Shown here: positions 1 to 8,605 of the stretch, in pieces
Layout: each line of letters opens with the position of its first letter
Numbering within the stretch: the first letter of the stretch is position 1
Assembly: GCF_001815905.1 (NCBI RefSeq)
Contig: NZ_KV823279.1
Location: 1 to 50,179, forward strand
From: Brevibacterium sp. HMSC07C04
Lineage (GTDB): Bacteria > Actinomycetota > Actinomycetes > Actinomycetales > Brevibacteriaceae
Length of the DNA stretch: 50,179 bases
Direction of reading: 5' to 3'
Program-made: the position numbers and the translations under genes
The notes under the pieces: model-generated
Told to the model about the DNA's origin: nothing
Database searches by the model: none
The model's input: the letters and a program-made list of their open reading frames with translations, nothing else

Positions 1-2
1 CG

Positions 3-332
3 GGCGCGGGTGGCGGGGCTGCCGCTGCCGGTCCGGCCGCAGCCGTCGTCCTCGGTGCCGAGGCCGTGAAGAAGACCGCGGAAGCCGGCCCGCAGACGGG
101 CAAGGCCATCGCCGATCAGGCCGAGACGGCCGCCGACTCCGCCGATCAGCCAGCCTCCTCATCCCCGCCACCGCCGACGCCCCCGAACCCCGGCCCCGGC
201 ACGGGTTCGGGCACGGGTCCTTCGTCCGGTCCGGACCAGCCGACGTCGACGCCTCCGCCGCAGCCCTCACCGCCGCAGCCGCGCTCAACGCCGGAGAACC
301 CCAGCACGCCACCGAAGCCCGGGAAGGAGTGA
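3..332 (+). CDS. C-terminal end of a conjugal transfer membrane protein (TrbL/VirB6-like), partial
   Basis: The reading frame is open from the window edge to the stop, so only the C-terminal 109 residues are visible. They start with an Ala/Gly-rich stretch, continue with a charged helix-like segment (EAVKKTAEAG), and end in a Pro/Ser/Thr-rich tail of about 65 residues. The tail alone has no recognisable fold. The next gene, 6 bp downstream, is an SCO6880-type protein. In actinobacterial conjugative elements a polytopic TrbL/VirB6-like channel protein with a low-complexity tail often sits in this position. The assignment is therefore by position, not by motif. The internal ATG at 66 is unlikely to be a real start, because the frame is open upstream. 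Confidence 0.45.
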   Translation, partial: GAGGGAAAAGPAAAVVLGAEAVKKTAEAGPQTGKAIADQAETAADSADQPASSSPPPPTPPNPGPGTGSGTGPSSGPDQPTSTPPPQPSPPQPRSTPENPSTPPKPGKE

Positions 333-338
333 GGACAG

Positions 339-1802
339 GTGTCTGCAACGAACGAGAAGACCTCGACCGAGCTGGAGCCGGTGAAGTTCTCCCGGCTGAC
401 CCGGCGTGGAGTCCTACTGGGCCTGTCGGTGTCGCAGCTGATCGCCCTGGGCATCGGCGCGGCCAGCCTGGTGACCGCGTTCTATGCCGGGGGTGGGATC
501 CGGGTGCTGGTCTCGGCACCGATCTGGGTGCTGGCCGCTGCCGTGACCTGGATTCCCCTCGGCGGGCGGCCGATCGTCGAGTGGCTGCCGATCGCGTTCT
601 GGTGGCTGTGGCGGACCACGGGCGGGCAGCTGCTCTACCGGCGCCGCATCGTCACCCCGCGGCCGGCCGGGACGCTGGCCCTGCCCGGCGACATGGGGCG
701 CCTGCGCGAGTACAGCGATCCCGAGACCGGGGCGTGCATGATCCACGACCCCGCCCAGGCCACACTCACGGTGCTGTGCAGCGTCACGCATCCGGCATTC
801 ATCCTGCTCGACCCGGCCGAACAGGGACGCCGGGTCGACGCCTGGGGGCGCGTGCTGGCCACCGTGTGCCGGTCCGGACGAGTCGCGACACTGCAAGTGC
901 TGGAGCGGACCCTGCCGGACTCCGGCAGCGGCCTGGCCGAATGGTGGGCCGCCCACGGCAGCGGTGACGGGTCATGGGCGGCGACGACCTACGCCGAGCT
1001 CATCGAGCGCGCCGGCCCGGCCGGGGAACGCCACGCCTCCACGATCAGCCTCAGCCTCGACATGAAATCAGCGGCCCGGCAGATCCGCACCGCCGGCGGC
1101 GGCATGCGCGGGGCAGCCCAGGTGCTGCGCCAGGAGATGACGACGCTGGTCGCGGCCCTGCGCTCGGCCGAGCTCAAGCCCTCGGCGTGGCTGACCTCCG
1201 GCGAGGTCGCGGTGATCCTGCGCTCGGCCTACGACCCCTCGGTCGCGACCACGCTGGAACGTCACGGGGAGATCGGGCAACAGCTGGCCACAGCGGGCCC
1301 GGTCGCGGTCGCCGAGACGTGGACGCACCTGCGCACGGATTCGGCCTACCACGCGGTGCTGTGGATCAGTGAGTGGCCGCGCTCGCTGGTGTATCCGACG
1401 TTCCTGTCCCCGGTGCTGCTCTCCACCGGCGTGCAGCGGTCGATGTCGCTGATCTGCACGCCGATGCGCACCGACCAGGCCGCCCGCGACATCCGGAAGA
1501 AGAAGACGGAGTACGTCTCCGATGCCGCTCAGCGGGCCCGGATCGGGCAGATCGAGGACGCCGGCCAGCGCGCCGAGTATCAGGACGTGCTCCAGCAGGA
1601 AGCCGATCTGACCGCCGGCCACGGCGTCCTGCGCTACACGGGCCTGATCTCGGTGTCCGCGCCCACCGTCGCCGAGCTCGATGCCGCGATCGCCGCGATC
1701 GAGCAGGCCGCCGTCCAGTCCTCCTGCGAGACCCGCCGCCTCGTCGGCCAGCAAGCGCAAGCGTTCACCGCCGCCGCGCTACCCCTGTGCCGGAGAGTCT
1801 GA
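339..1802 (+). CDS. SCO6880-family type IV secretion/conjugation protein
   Basis: 487 residues from a GTG start preceded by GAAGGAGTGAGGACAG. Two hydrophobic segments near the N-terminus (about residues 28-50 and 53-75) are followed by a long soluble domain, with no Walker motif. This is the layout of the SCO6880 family, found in actinobacterial ICEs next to VirB4-type ATPases. It is probably an inner-membrane component of the mating apparatus that associates with the VirB4-like ATPase encoded at 3699-5180. A lysine/arginine-rich stretch (DIRKKKTEYV) lies around residue 390. The length looks complete. Assignment is by overall pattern and neighbours; the biochemical role of the family is not well established. 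Confidence 0.7.
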   Translation: MSATNEKTSTELEPVKFSRLTRRGVLLGLSVSQLIALGIGAASLVTAFYAGGGIRVLVSAPIWVLAAAVTWIPLGGRPIVEWLPIAFWWLWRTTGGQLLYRRRIVTPRPAGTLALPGDMGRLREYSDPETGACMIHDPAQATLTVLCSVTHPAFILLDPAEQGRRVDAWGRVLATVCRSGRVATLQVLERTLPDSGSGLAEWWAAHGSGDGSWAATTYAELIERAGPAGERHASTISLSLDMKSAARQIRTAGGGMRGAAQVLRQEMTTLVAALRSAELKPSAWLTSGEVAVILRSAYDPSVATTLERHGEIGQQLATAGPVAVAETWTHLRTDSAYHAVLWISEWPRSLVYPTFLSPVLLSTGVQRSMSLICTPMRTDQAARDIRKKKTEYVSDAAQRARIGQIEDAGQRAEYQDVLQQEADLTAGHGVLRYTGLISVSAPTVAELDAAIAAIEQAAVQSSCETRRLVGQQAQAFTAAALPLCRRV

Positions 1803-1871
1803 CCCCGCTGGGACCGGCCAGGGGACGCGTGCACCTGATGGGCACGGCCGATCACGGAAGAGGGAGCGATC

Positions 1872-2720
1872 ATGTCCACGAACCCCGCCGAGCATGCCGA
1901 GTCCGCCCATGCCGCGCTGCGGCTCCTCGCCGACGCCACACGCCACGTCGAAGATCCCGACCAGCTCTCTGCCGTCATCGACGACCTCCGCGGCGGAACG
2001 CGGGCACTGCAGACGACACTGGCCCAGCTCGCCGACGCCCACCCGCACCACCAGGGCCGGGCGATCAGCCTCAGTGGTGACCTGGCCACCGGCCGTGCCA
2101 CCGCCGCGGACGCCTACACCGTCCTGCGGGAAGCGGCCCAGCGGCTTGGCGGGGTCGAGGAGCTGCTGCGGGAGGCCGTGGACCGGACAGACACCATCGA
2201 CTGGACACCCGCTCCCGCTCCGACTGCTCCGGTGGTCGAGGAGATCGCCCCCTCCCAGGCGTACAGAGGCCTGTCCGAGCGCGGGGTCTGGCGGACGGTG
2301 ACCCTGCAGGAAGGCACGACCGCTGCGAGGACGATGCGCCTGCTGGACGAGCACGGCGCCGAGGCCGCTGTCGCCTACCTCGCCCAGGCCGACCACGGAG
2401 ACCCCGCCATCATGCGCGAGCTCGAGCGCGGCTACGCCTACGACGAACCGCCACCGGGCCGTGAGCGGGTGTTCCAGGTCGGGGCCTACCAGCTGAGCAT
2501 CAACCCGGAAGGCCGCTGGGCGGGCCTCTCGCACTGGGACGAACCGGGCCAGGGACCCACCCTCGCCCCGCCCCTGCCACCGGCGCTGCACCCCACCACG
2601 CCCAGTCCCGTCCCGGTGCGCCACCACGACCCCGCGGCATCGAGAGGACGCGCCGACGCGTCGTGGTTCGAGCACCCGGGCAGCACCACCGGCAGACGCG
2701 CCCCCGGACCGGGCCTGTGA
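1872..2720 (+). CDS. ICE hypothetical protein, paralogue of the next gene
   Basis: 282 residues with ATG after AGGGAGCGATC. The N-terminal half is predicted helical and soluble (AEHAESAHAALRLLADATRH). The second half contains Y-A-Y-D-E-P-P-P-G, then a strand-like segment, a Pro-rich linker, and the motif DASWFEHPG near the C-terminus, ending APGPGL. It is clearly related to the protein at 2893-3702: both have the early A-L-R-x-L-A helix, the D-Q-L-A-D-A-H segment, the GYxYDEPPxG motif and the DASWFxHPG motif. No signal peptide or membrane segment is seen and the function is unknown. Its position between the SCO6880 gene and the VirB4-like ATPase gene suggests a role tied to conjugation or a translocated protein. 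Confidence 0.75.
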   Translation: MSTNPAEHAESAHAALRLLADATRHVEDPDQLSAVIDDLRGGTRALQTTLAQLADAHPHHQGRAISLSGDLATGRATAADAYTVLREAAQRLGGVEELLREAVDRTDTIDWTPAPAPTAPVVEEIAPSQAYRGLSERGVWRTVTLQEGTTAARTMRLLDEHGAEAAVAYLAQADHGDPAIMRELERGYAYDEPPPGRERVFQVGAYQLSINPEGRWAGLSHWDEPGQGPTLAPPLPPALHPTTPSPVPVRHHDPAASRGRADASWFEHPGSTTGRRAPGPGL

Positions 2721-2892
2721 CCGGCGCTCACCCAGGAAAACGAGCCAGCCGGAGACAGGCACCCGCGGGGGCCCGGCGCCCCCGCGCTCTCTGGCCACAC
2801 CTCTGGACTGCCTGCGCTCACCGGGCCGGGCTGGTGGGGAGGGGGCGGGCACCTGACCGACATCCCATCGCCATGAACCGGGAGGAACCGTC

Positions 2893-3702
2893 ATGCCCAC
2901 CTTCTACGACCCCGTCGCGGACGCCGGCGAAGCCTCGCAGGCACTGCGGGGGCTCGCGCATGCCAGCCGCGCGTTCGACCACCCCCAGGACCTCTACGGC
3001 GTGCTCGGGGATCTGCTCAGCGGCGTCCGGTCGCTGCGGCAGGTCCTCGACCAGCTCGCCGACGCCCACCTCACGCACCGCGCCCGCGCGCACGACGATG
3101 CCGGCAGTCACGACGCCGGTGTGCTCAACGCGCGCGTCGCGTCCGCCTGGCTGCGCGAGGCCAGCGCGCTGGCCGACCTGACCGAGAACCACCTCGACAC
3201 CGCCATGGCAGCAGCCGGTCGCATCGCCTGGCATGCCCCGGGAACCGATACGCAGCAGCGGTGGATCTCCGTCGTGCGCCTCGAGGGCGCGCAGGCCCAG
3301 GCCGCCCTCGACCGCATCGACCGAGACGGCGTCTCCGCCGGCCTCGACCACCTCACGACGTGGGACCGCGGCGAGGCCACGACCACCGAGGCACTGGAGA
3401 ACGGGTACGTCTACGACGAACCGCCCGCGGGCTCGATGGACCACCGGGTCGACGCCGACACCTACCTGCTGAGGTACGGCTCCACCCCGCCCCAGATCGC
3501 GCTCTACCGCCGCCAGACCCTCCCACTCGACCACGCCAACCCCAGCGACCCCGGTGCAACCGGCCTCGACGGTATCGGCGGTCCTGACCCGGCAGGCACC
3601 GCGACCGGCAGCCAGACCGGAGGACGGCAGCTTCCGGATGCGTCCTGGTTCGGGCATCCCGGGGTGGCCGCGGTCGCGCAGGAGCGGGGGCTGGGACGGT
3701 GA
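2893..3702 (+). CDS. ICE hypothetical protein, tandem paralogue
   Basis: 269 residues, ATG after GGGAGGAACCGTC. It parallels the upstream gene along its length: a helical N-terminus (ASQALRGLAHASRAF), RQVLDQLADAHL, a VRLEGAQAQAAL helix, NGYVYDEPPAG, a Pro/Gly-rich linker, and DASWFGHPG before the end. The pair therefore arose by tandem duplication, either within this element or in an ancestor. Its stop overlaps the GTG start of the VirB4-like ATPase by four bases (GTGA), which implies translational coupling with the secretion ATPase. No catalytic motif is recognised. Confidence 0.75.
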   Translation: MPTFYDPVADAGEASQALRGLAHASRAFDHPQDLYGVLGDLLSGVRSLRQVLDQLADAHLTHRARAHDDAGSHDAGVLNARVASAWLREASALADLTENHLDTAMAAAGRIAWHAPGTDTQQRWISVVRLEGAQAQAALDRIDRDGVSAGLDHLTTWDRGEATTTEALENGYVYDEPPAGSMDHRVDADTYLLRYGSTPPQIALYRRQTLPLDHANPSDPGATGLDGIGGPDPAGTATGSQTGGRQLPDASWFGHPGVAAVAQERGLGR

Positions 3703-5180
3703 CCGAGCGAGACGAGAAGCTCCACACCGCGGTCCTGGTCGCACCGGCGGCCGAGCGCAGGCGCCTGCGCAAGCAGCGCCGCCAGGCCGCCGCACGGATC
3801 CGGACCGAACGACGCCGGGCCGAGATCGCTGAGGCGAAGGCCCGCGCCGAGGCCGAACGCGCTGAACGCCGCGCCACCCGCTACCTGCCCGCCGCCGGGG
3901 AACCCGGCCCCGCACAGCTGCGCACCCCGGCGCGGCTACATTTGCCGCGGCACCAGGACACCAGCGCGACCCTGTCGAACGCGTACGTCTTCTTGGCCGA
4001 AGGCGGGTTGGGCAGCAACGGGATCTTCATCGGCCAGGACTTGTACTCGGGCGCGAGCTTCGTCTACGACCCCTGGGTCCTCTACGCACGCGGCGTCATC
4101 ACCGCGCCAAACATCGTGTTGGCCGGCATCGTCGGCTCCGGCAAGTCCTCCCTCGCCAAGAGCTTGTATACCCGGTCGTTGCCGTTCGGGCGCCGCGTCT
4201 ACGTACCCGGGGACCCGAAAGGGGAGCATACGAAAGTCGCCGAGGCGGTCGGCGGGAAGGCGATCGCCCTCGGTCACGGGGCCTCGGCCCGGCTCAACCC
4301 TCTCGACGAGGGCTACCGCCCCAGGGACATGAGCGATGCCGAGTGGGCGACCACGGTCGCCGCACGACGCCGGGACCTCATCGGCGCGCTCGCCGAGACC
4401 GTCCTCGCCCGCGGGCTCACGCCCCTGGAGCACACCGCGATCGATCAGGCCCTGACTGCGACGGTGCGTGAGAACAGCGTCCCGATTCTGCCGATGATCG
4501 TCGATCACATCCTCGACCCCACCGAGGACCCCGATGGGCGGCTGAAGGAAGACGGGCGTCTGGTCGGGCATGCGCTGCGCCGGCTGGTCGCCGGGGATCT
4601 GAGTGGATTGTTCGACGGCCCCTCGACGGTCCGCTTCGATCCCACCTTGCCGATGCTCTCGCTCGATCTGTCGCGGGTGACCGAGAACGCGACATTGATC
4701 TCGGTGCTGATGACGTGTTCCTCGGCGTGGATGGAAGCCGCGCTGCTCGACCCCGCTGGCGGGCAGCGGTGGGTGGTCTACGACGAGGCCTGGCGGCTCA
4801 TGCAGTACCCGTCATTGCTGAAAAGAATGGATTCCCAATGGAGGCTTGCCCGACATTACGGGATCGCCAACATGCTCGTCTTCCACAAGCTCAGCGACTT
4901 GGAGAACGTCGGCGACTCCGGTAGCGCGATGCGGTCTCTGGCGAATTCTCTGCTCGCCAATGCCGAAACACGGATCATCTATCGACAGGAAAGCGACCAG
5001 CTCGGCATCACCGCGGAGACCCTGGGCCTGACCCGCACGGAACGCCAGCTCCTGCCGCAGCTGACCACGGGTCAGGGGCTGTGGAAGATCAAGGACAGGG
5101 CTTTCGTCGCGCAACATCAACTCCACCCAGCCGAATACGAGCTCTTCGACACGACAAGCCGCATGACTGATTCCCGCTAG
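3699..5180 (+). CDS. VirB4-type conjugative ATPase
   Basis: 493 residues starting with GTG in a 4-bp overlap with the upstream gene. Residues 17-65 form a very basic, probably coiled segment. Walker A is GIVGSGKSS at about residues 143-151, and Walker B is WVVYDEAW at about 350-360. Downstream NSLLANAETRIIYRQE and the HYGIANMLVFHK segment fit the RecA-like core of VirB4/TraC-type NTPases. The protein is shorter than classical VirB4 (about 800 residues) because the N-terminal domain is reduced, as is common in Gram-positive elements. It would power assembly of, or substrate transfer through, the conjugation channel at the membrane. Confidence is high for a VirB4/TraC-like ATPase. Confidence 0.85.
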   Translation: MTERDEKLHTAVLVAPAAERRRLRKQRRQAAARIRTERRRAEIAEAKARAEAERAERRATRYLPAAGEPGPAQLRTPARLHLPRHQDTSATLSNAYVFLAEGGLGSNGIFIGQDLYSGASFVYDPWVLYARGVITAPNIVLAGIVGSGKSSLAKSLYTRSLPFGRRVYVPGDPKGEHTKVAEAVGGKAIALGHGASARLNPLDEGYRPRDMSDAEWATTVAARRRDLIGALAETVLARGLTPLEHTAIDQALTATVRENSVPILPMIVDHILDPTEDPDGRLKEDGRLVGHALRRLVAGDLSGLFDGPSTVRFDPTLPMLSLDLSRVTENATLISVLMTCSSAWMEAALLDPAGGQRWVVYDEAWRLMQYPSLLKRMDSQWRLARHYGIANMLVFHKLSDLENVGDSGSAMRSLANSLLANAETRIIYRQESDQLGITAETLGLTRTERQLLPQLTTGQGLWKIKDRAFVAQHQLHPAEYELFDTTSRMTDSR

Positions 5181-5226
5181 GCCGCGGCCTGGAATCCATA
5201 TCCGCACGGAGGGAGGCGGCACTCTG

Positions 5227-5694
5227 ATGGAACTCACCACGATTGTAGGCGCATGCGGGAGTGTGCTCTCGTTCGTGCTCTTCCTTCCGCAGGCCCGGCA
5301 CACCTGGGTGAACCGGCACCGAGCGGAGAGGCTGGCCGGGATCAGCAGCCTCGGCCAGGTGTGCGTGCTCGCCAACGCCACCGTGTGGGCCGTCTACGGT
5401 GTCCTCGCCGACGCGGTGTGGCCGGGCGCACCGGGCCTGCTCAACGCGCCCCTGGCGATCGGTACGCTCTGGCTGCTCCATCGCCGCCACCCCCAGAACT
5501 CCGGCGAGGCTTGTGAGGCGTGTGAGACCGGGACAGCGCACCGGGTCTTCATCACCAGCCCTCCAGGTTGGGGCTCGGTCATGCCATGCTCCGCGATCAC
5601 GCGCAGATCCGGGGTCCTCGTCTTCTCCGATGAGGACATCCGAGTGCTGCGCGACCACTACCGTGCTCACGGCACTGCGGGCGCACCTGACTGA
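5227..5694 (+). CDS. SemiSWEET/PQ-loop-like membrane protein with C-terminal extension
   Basis: 155 residues, ATG after GGAGGGAGGCGGCACTCTG. The first 90 residues have three hydrophobic segments: TTIVGACGSVLSFVLFLPQ, GQVCVLANATVWAVYGVLAD and NAPLAIGTLWLL. The Pro-Gln pair in the first (FLPQARHTW), followed by RLAGISSLG, matches the SemiSWEET/PQ-loop half-transporter pattern (PQ-x-x-x-x-T, then G-I-S). Such proteins dimerise and move small sugars or similar solutes. A soluble tail of about 60 residues, with two Cys and a charged helix (FSDEDIRVLRDHYRAHG), is not part of the family core. This is unusual cargo for a conjugative element. A generic small membrane protein remains possible. Confidence 0.6.
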   Translation: MELTTIVGACGSVLSFVLFLPQARHTWVNRHRAERLAGISSLGQVCVLANATVWAVYGVLADAVWPGAPGLLNAPLAIGTLWLLHRRHPQNSGEACEACETGTAHRVFITSPPGWGSVMPCSAITRRSGVLVFSDEDIRVLRDHYRAHGTAGAPD

Positions 5695-5712
5695 GGACCG
5701 AAGGAGACCCTC

Positions 5713-6708
5713 ATGGCGGCCCTGACCCAGATGACCGGCGACGAACGCTCGGCACGCATCGCGCTCGCGGCCATCGCCGGCCCCGGCGACCCGCTGACCG
5801 GGCGCGTGCTCACCACCGTCGGCGCGCTCGAAACCCTCCGGCTCCTCGAGGACGAGGATCCGATCCCGGGACTGGACAGGGTCGAGACCGGCCTATGGCG
5901 GACACGGCAGCGCCCACGGATCGACGCCGACAGGATCGAGCAGGCCCTCGACCGCACGGACAAGTCCGGCCTCCGCACGCTCATCCCCGATGACGAGCAC
6001 TACCCGCCCGGACTCGCCGACTTAGGTCACCGTGCCCCGTACATCCTCTGGGCCTCCGGCGACACCCAGCTGCTCCAGTCGTTCGCCCAGACCTTCACGA
6101 TCACCGGCACCCACAACTCCACCGCCTACGGGCGGCAGATGGCCAGCGAGCTCGCTGTCGACCTCGTCGATGACTGGGGTGTCGTCGTCGCCGGGGGCGC
6201 GTCCGGCATCGATGCCGCCGTGCATGAGACGGCGCTGCGCAACGATGGCCGCACCATCGCCGTCATCCCCGGCGGCATCGACGTTCGCGGAGGGGACAGC
6301 AACGCCCAGACCCTCGACGAGATCGCCGCTCAGGGCCTGCTGCTCAGCGAGAGCCCGCCGGGTGAGGGCGGGCACGATGCGGACCGCATCCTCGCCCGAT
6401 TGAGGATCGAGGCCGCGCTGTCGGGATCGGTCACGCTCGTCGAAGCCGACGACCGCTCGGCCGCCGCCGCGGTCGTCGATCGCGCCCGGGAGCTGGGCCG
6501 ACCCGTCGGGGCCATACCAGGACCGGTGACCAGCCCAGCCAGCGAAGTTCCGAATGAACTCATCCGCGACGGGGCCGCGCAGGCCGTGCTCGGCGCCAGC
6601 GACGTGCTCAGCATCCACTATCCCGCACCGCAACCGCGGCAGCGTCCAGGCCCGGAACCACCCACGCCCCCGCGCGCCGGCCCACCGCACCACGGATGGG
6701 GCCTGTGA
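5713..6708 (+). CDS. DprA/Smf-like DNA-processing protein (copy 1)
   Basis: 331 residues, ATG after GAAGGAGACCCTC. The Rossmann-like DprA core is readable: TGTHNSTAYG, then VVAGGASGIDAAVHETAL, TIAVIPGGID, LLLSESPPG and PVGAIPGPVTS. An N-terminal region of about 110 residues stands where the SAM-like domain of DprA occurs. Chromosomal DprA binds ssDNA and loads RecA during transformation. Here two copies sit inside a conjugative element, so a role with incoming single-stranded DNA is plausible but inferred. The classical RNRI segment is changed (LARLRIEAALSG). The C-terminus is a Pro-rich tail ending HHGWGL. A closely similar gene follows 94 bp downstream. Confidence 0.85.
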   Translation: MAALTQMTGDERSARIALAAIAGPGDPLTGRVLTTVGALETLRLLEDEDPIPGLDRVETGLWRTRQRPRIDADRIEQALDRTDKSGLRTLIPDDEHYPPGLADLGHRAPYILWASGDTQLLQSFAQTFTITGTHNSTAYGRQMASELAVDLVDDWGVVVAGGASGIDAAVHETALRNDGRTIAVIPGGIDVRGGDSNAQTLDEIAAQGLLLSESPPGEGGHDADRILARLRIEAALSGSVTLVEADDRSAAAAVVDRARELGRPVGAIPGPVTSPASEVPNELIRDGAAQAVLGASDVLSIHYPAPQPRQRPGPEPPTPPRAGPPHHGWGL

Positions 6709-6802
6709 ACCGATCCGTCCACCGTGCATCGGTGACGGCTAGCGGGACCTGGTGAGTCCAGGCGTACCTGACCGGTGACGACGATCATGGAAGGACATCG
6801 AC

Positions 6803-7795
6803 ATGGCGGGACTGGCCGACGAACTCCAGGACGAGCGGGAAGCGCGCATGGTGTTGTCGATGATCGCCGAGCCCGGCGATGCGGTGACCGGGCGGGTGCT
6901 CGCACTCGCCGGCGCCGTGGGCACGGTGCGGCTGCTCGAGTCCCAGGACACGGTGCCGCTGCTGGGCCGCGCGGATGCGATGATCTGGCGCGACCAGCAC
7001 GCCCGACGCATGGGCGACGGCCTGCTGGAAGCCCTCGATCATGCCCGCCAGGCCGGCTACGGCACGCTCATCCCGACCGATCCGGACTGGCCTGCCGGGG
7101 TCAACGATCTCACCGATCGCGCCCCCTACGTCTTGTGGACCCTCGGCAACGAGACCCTGCTCGGCCCGCGCACCCGGGAGACCGTCACGGTCACCGGAAC
7201 CCGGGCGACGACCTCGTACGGGGAGCGCGTCGCCAGCGACTTCGCCGGCCAGTTCGCCGCGGCGGGGAAGGTCGTCGTCGGCGGTGGGGCCTTCGGCATC
7301 GAGGGCGCCGCTCACCGCGGGGTTCTCGCCCACGGCGGTGACACCATCGCGGTGCTTCCTGGTGGGTTGGACCGGCCGTATCCCCGCGCCCACGCCGATC
7401 TGTTGGACCGGATCGGCGACCGGGGCCTGCTCGTGACCGAGCTCCCCCCGCAGGCCACACCGACCCGGACCCGATTCCTGGCCCGGTCGCGCTTGATGGC
7501 GGCCATGGCCGGGGCGACAGTGCTGGTCGAATCGGGCCCTCGCTCCGGAGCCCTGGGCACTGCCAGCCACGCGCACGCCCTGGGGCGGGTCGTCGGGGCG
7601 GTGCCCGGTCCGGTCACCAGTGCGGCCAGTGCCGGACCCCATCAGCTCATCGCCGCAGGCACGGCGATGCTTACCAGCGATGCCCGGCAGATCGCCGACG
7701 CCCTCGACGCGCCCCCGCCACCGGCCCCGCCGAACCCGTTCCATGCCCAGCACCGCAGCCCACAGGCGCACGGGCCTGCCGCCCCCTCGCTGTAA
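6803..7795 (+). CDS. DprA/Smf-like DNA-processing protein (copy 2)
   Basis: 330 residues, ATG after GGAAGGACATCGAC. It has the same domain order as copy 1: the N-terminal helix (DEREARMVLSMIAEPGDAVT), then TGTRATTSYG, VVVGGGAFGIEGAAHRGVL, TIAVLPGGLDRPYP, LLVTELPPQ and VVGAVPGPVTSAAS. In the otherwise conserved S-G-I-D position it reads FGIEG, so the usual acidic residue is Glu, not Asp. The YP after the glycine-rich loop, typical of DprA, is present here but absent in copy 1. The two copies have diverged enough for distinct roles or a heteromer. The tail is Pro-rich and ends AAPSL. Confidence 0.85.
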   Translation: MAGLADELQDEREARMVLSMIAEPGDAVTGRVLALAGAVGTVRLLESQDTVPLLGRADAMIWRDQHARRMGDGLLEALDHARQAGYGTLIPTDPDWPAGVNDLTDRAPYVLWTLGNETLLGPRTRETVTVTGTRATTSYGERVASDFAGQFAAAGKVVVGGGAFGIEGAAHRGVLAHGGDTIAVLPGGLDRPYPRAHADLLDRIGDRGLLVTELPPQATPTRTRFLARSRLMAAMAGATVLVESGPRSGALGTASHAHALGRVVGAVPGPVTSAASAGPHQLIAAGTAMLTSDARQIADALDAPPPPAPPNPFHAQHRSPQAHGPAAPSL

Positions 7796-8030
7796 CCACC
7801 GTTCACACGCAAGGGAACACGCCGGGGTCGATTGAGCCGCCGAGGTGCAGGCTGTACCGGCTGCGCGGTGTGCACCGAGCGAGGCCCTCACGCCCTGCCC
7901 GTGATCGATCGGCCCGCTGGGGTCGTGGTGGCAGATCGTGCACCTCGAGTACAGGACGACATGGACGGGCAGGGCGCGGGACCCCGGAGAACGCATCGAC
8001 GGCGGTCCGGGGCCCGGGGAGGTGGAACCG

Positions 8031-8501
8031 ATGGATGAGGATGCCCGCGGCGGGTTCGAAGATCGCATGATGCGGCTGTGGCATGGCTTGGAGCAGGTTG
8101 CGCAGGACTACGGCCGGTACGTGGAGCTCACCGATTCCGATCCCAGCGCGTTCGGCGGCGGGCACTACGTGTTCTATCGCCTCGACGACGCCCGTCTCGA
8201 CGACGCCGAGCGTCGGTTCGCGATCGAGGAGCAGTACGCCGACGAGGTCTCGGAGGAGGAGCAGATACCGACCTCGTGGACGTGGCGCGATGAGAGTCTG
8301 CGGACGCACCCTGACGGAGGCGGGTACTGGCACGAGCACGACAGCGGCGAGGTCGCCTCCGAAGACTTCGAGCAGCTGCTGGACCGTGCCGGGCAGTGGG
8401 CGCAACAGGCGCGCACGGCCGCGCGCCGTGACGACGCCGCCTCCGCCTTCGCCCCTCGCAGTCCGGCCCCGATCCCGCGGGGGCCCGACCGCAGCCTCTG
8501 A
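8031..8501 (+). CDS. ICE hypothetical protein, paralogue of the next gene
   Basis: 156 residues from ATG with GGGGAGGTGGAACCG directly upstream. The frame is open further 5', but this ribosome-binding site decides the start. It is soluble and acidic, with many aromatic residues: YGRYVELTD, GGGHYVFYRLDD, RFAIEEQY, SWTWRDESLRT, YWHEHDSGEV and QWAQQARTAARRD. The same motifs recur in the same order in the gene at 8606-9088, so this is another tandem duplicate pair. The C-terminus is Pro/Arg-rich and ends GPDRSL. No known domain is recognised and no transmembrane segment is seen. Confidence 0.7.
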   Translation: MDEDARGGFEDRMMRLWHGLEQVAQDYGRYVELTDSDPSAFGGGHYVFYRLDDARLDDAERRFAIEEQYADEVSEEEQIPTSWTWRDESLRTHPDGGGYWHEHDSGEVASEDFEQLLDRAGQWAQQARTAARRDDAASAFAPRSPAPIPRGPDRSL

Positions 8502-8605
8502 CACCACACCCCAGGGGCCAGACCAGTAACGGCCGTGCCACTCCACGACCACGGACGAACCTGGCGCATGCCCCGCGGCCGTACTTTCACGGGAGGGAGC
8601 AGGAC

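Noticed and set aside
1779..2900. Long minus-strand ORF (373 codons) opposite the paralogue genes
   Set aside because: Gly/Arg/Val-rich translation typical of an antisense shadow in high-GC DNA; the plus-strand genes have ribosome-binding sites and paralogous motifs.
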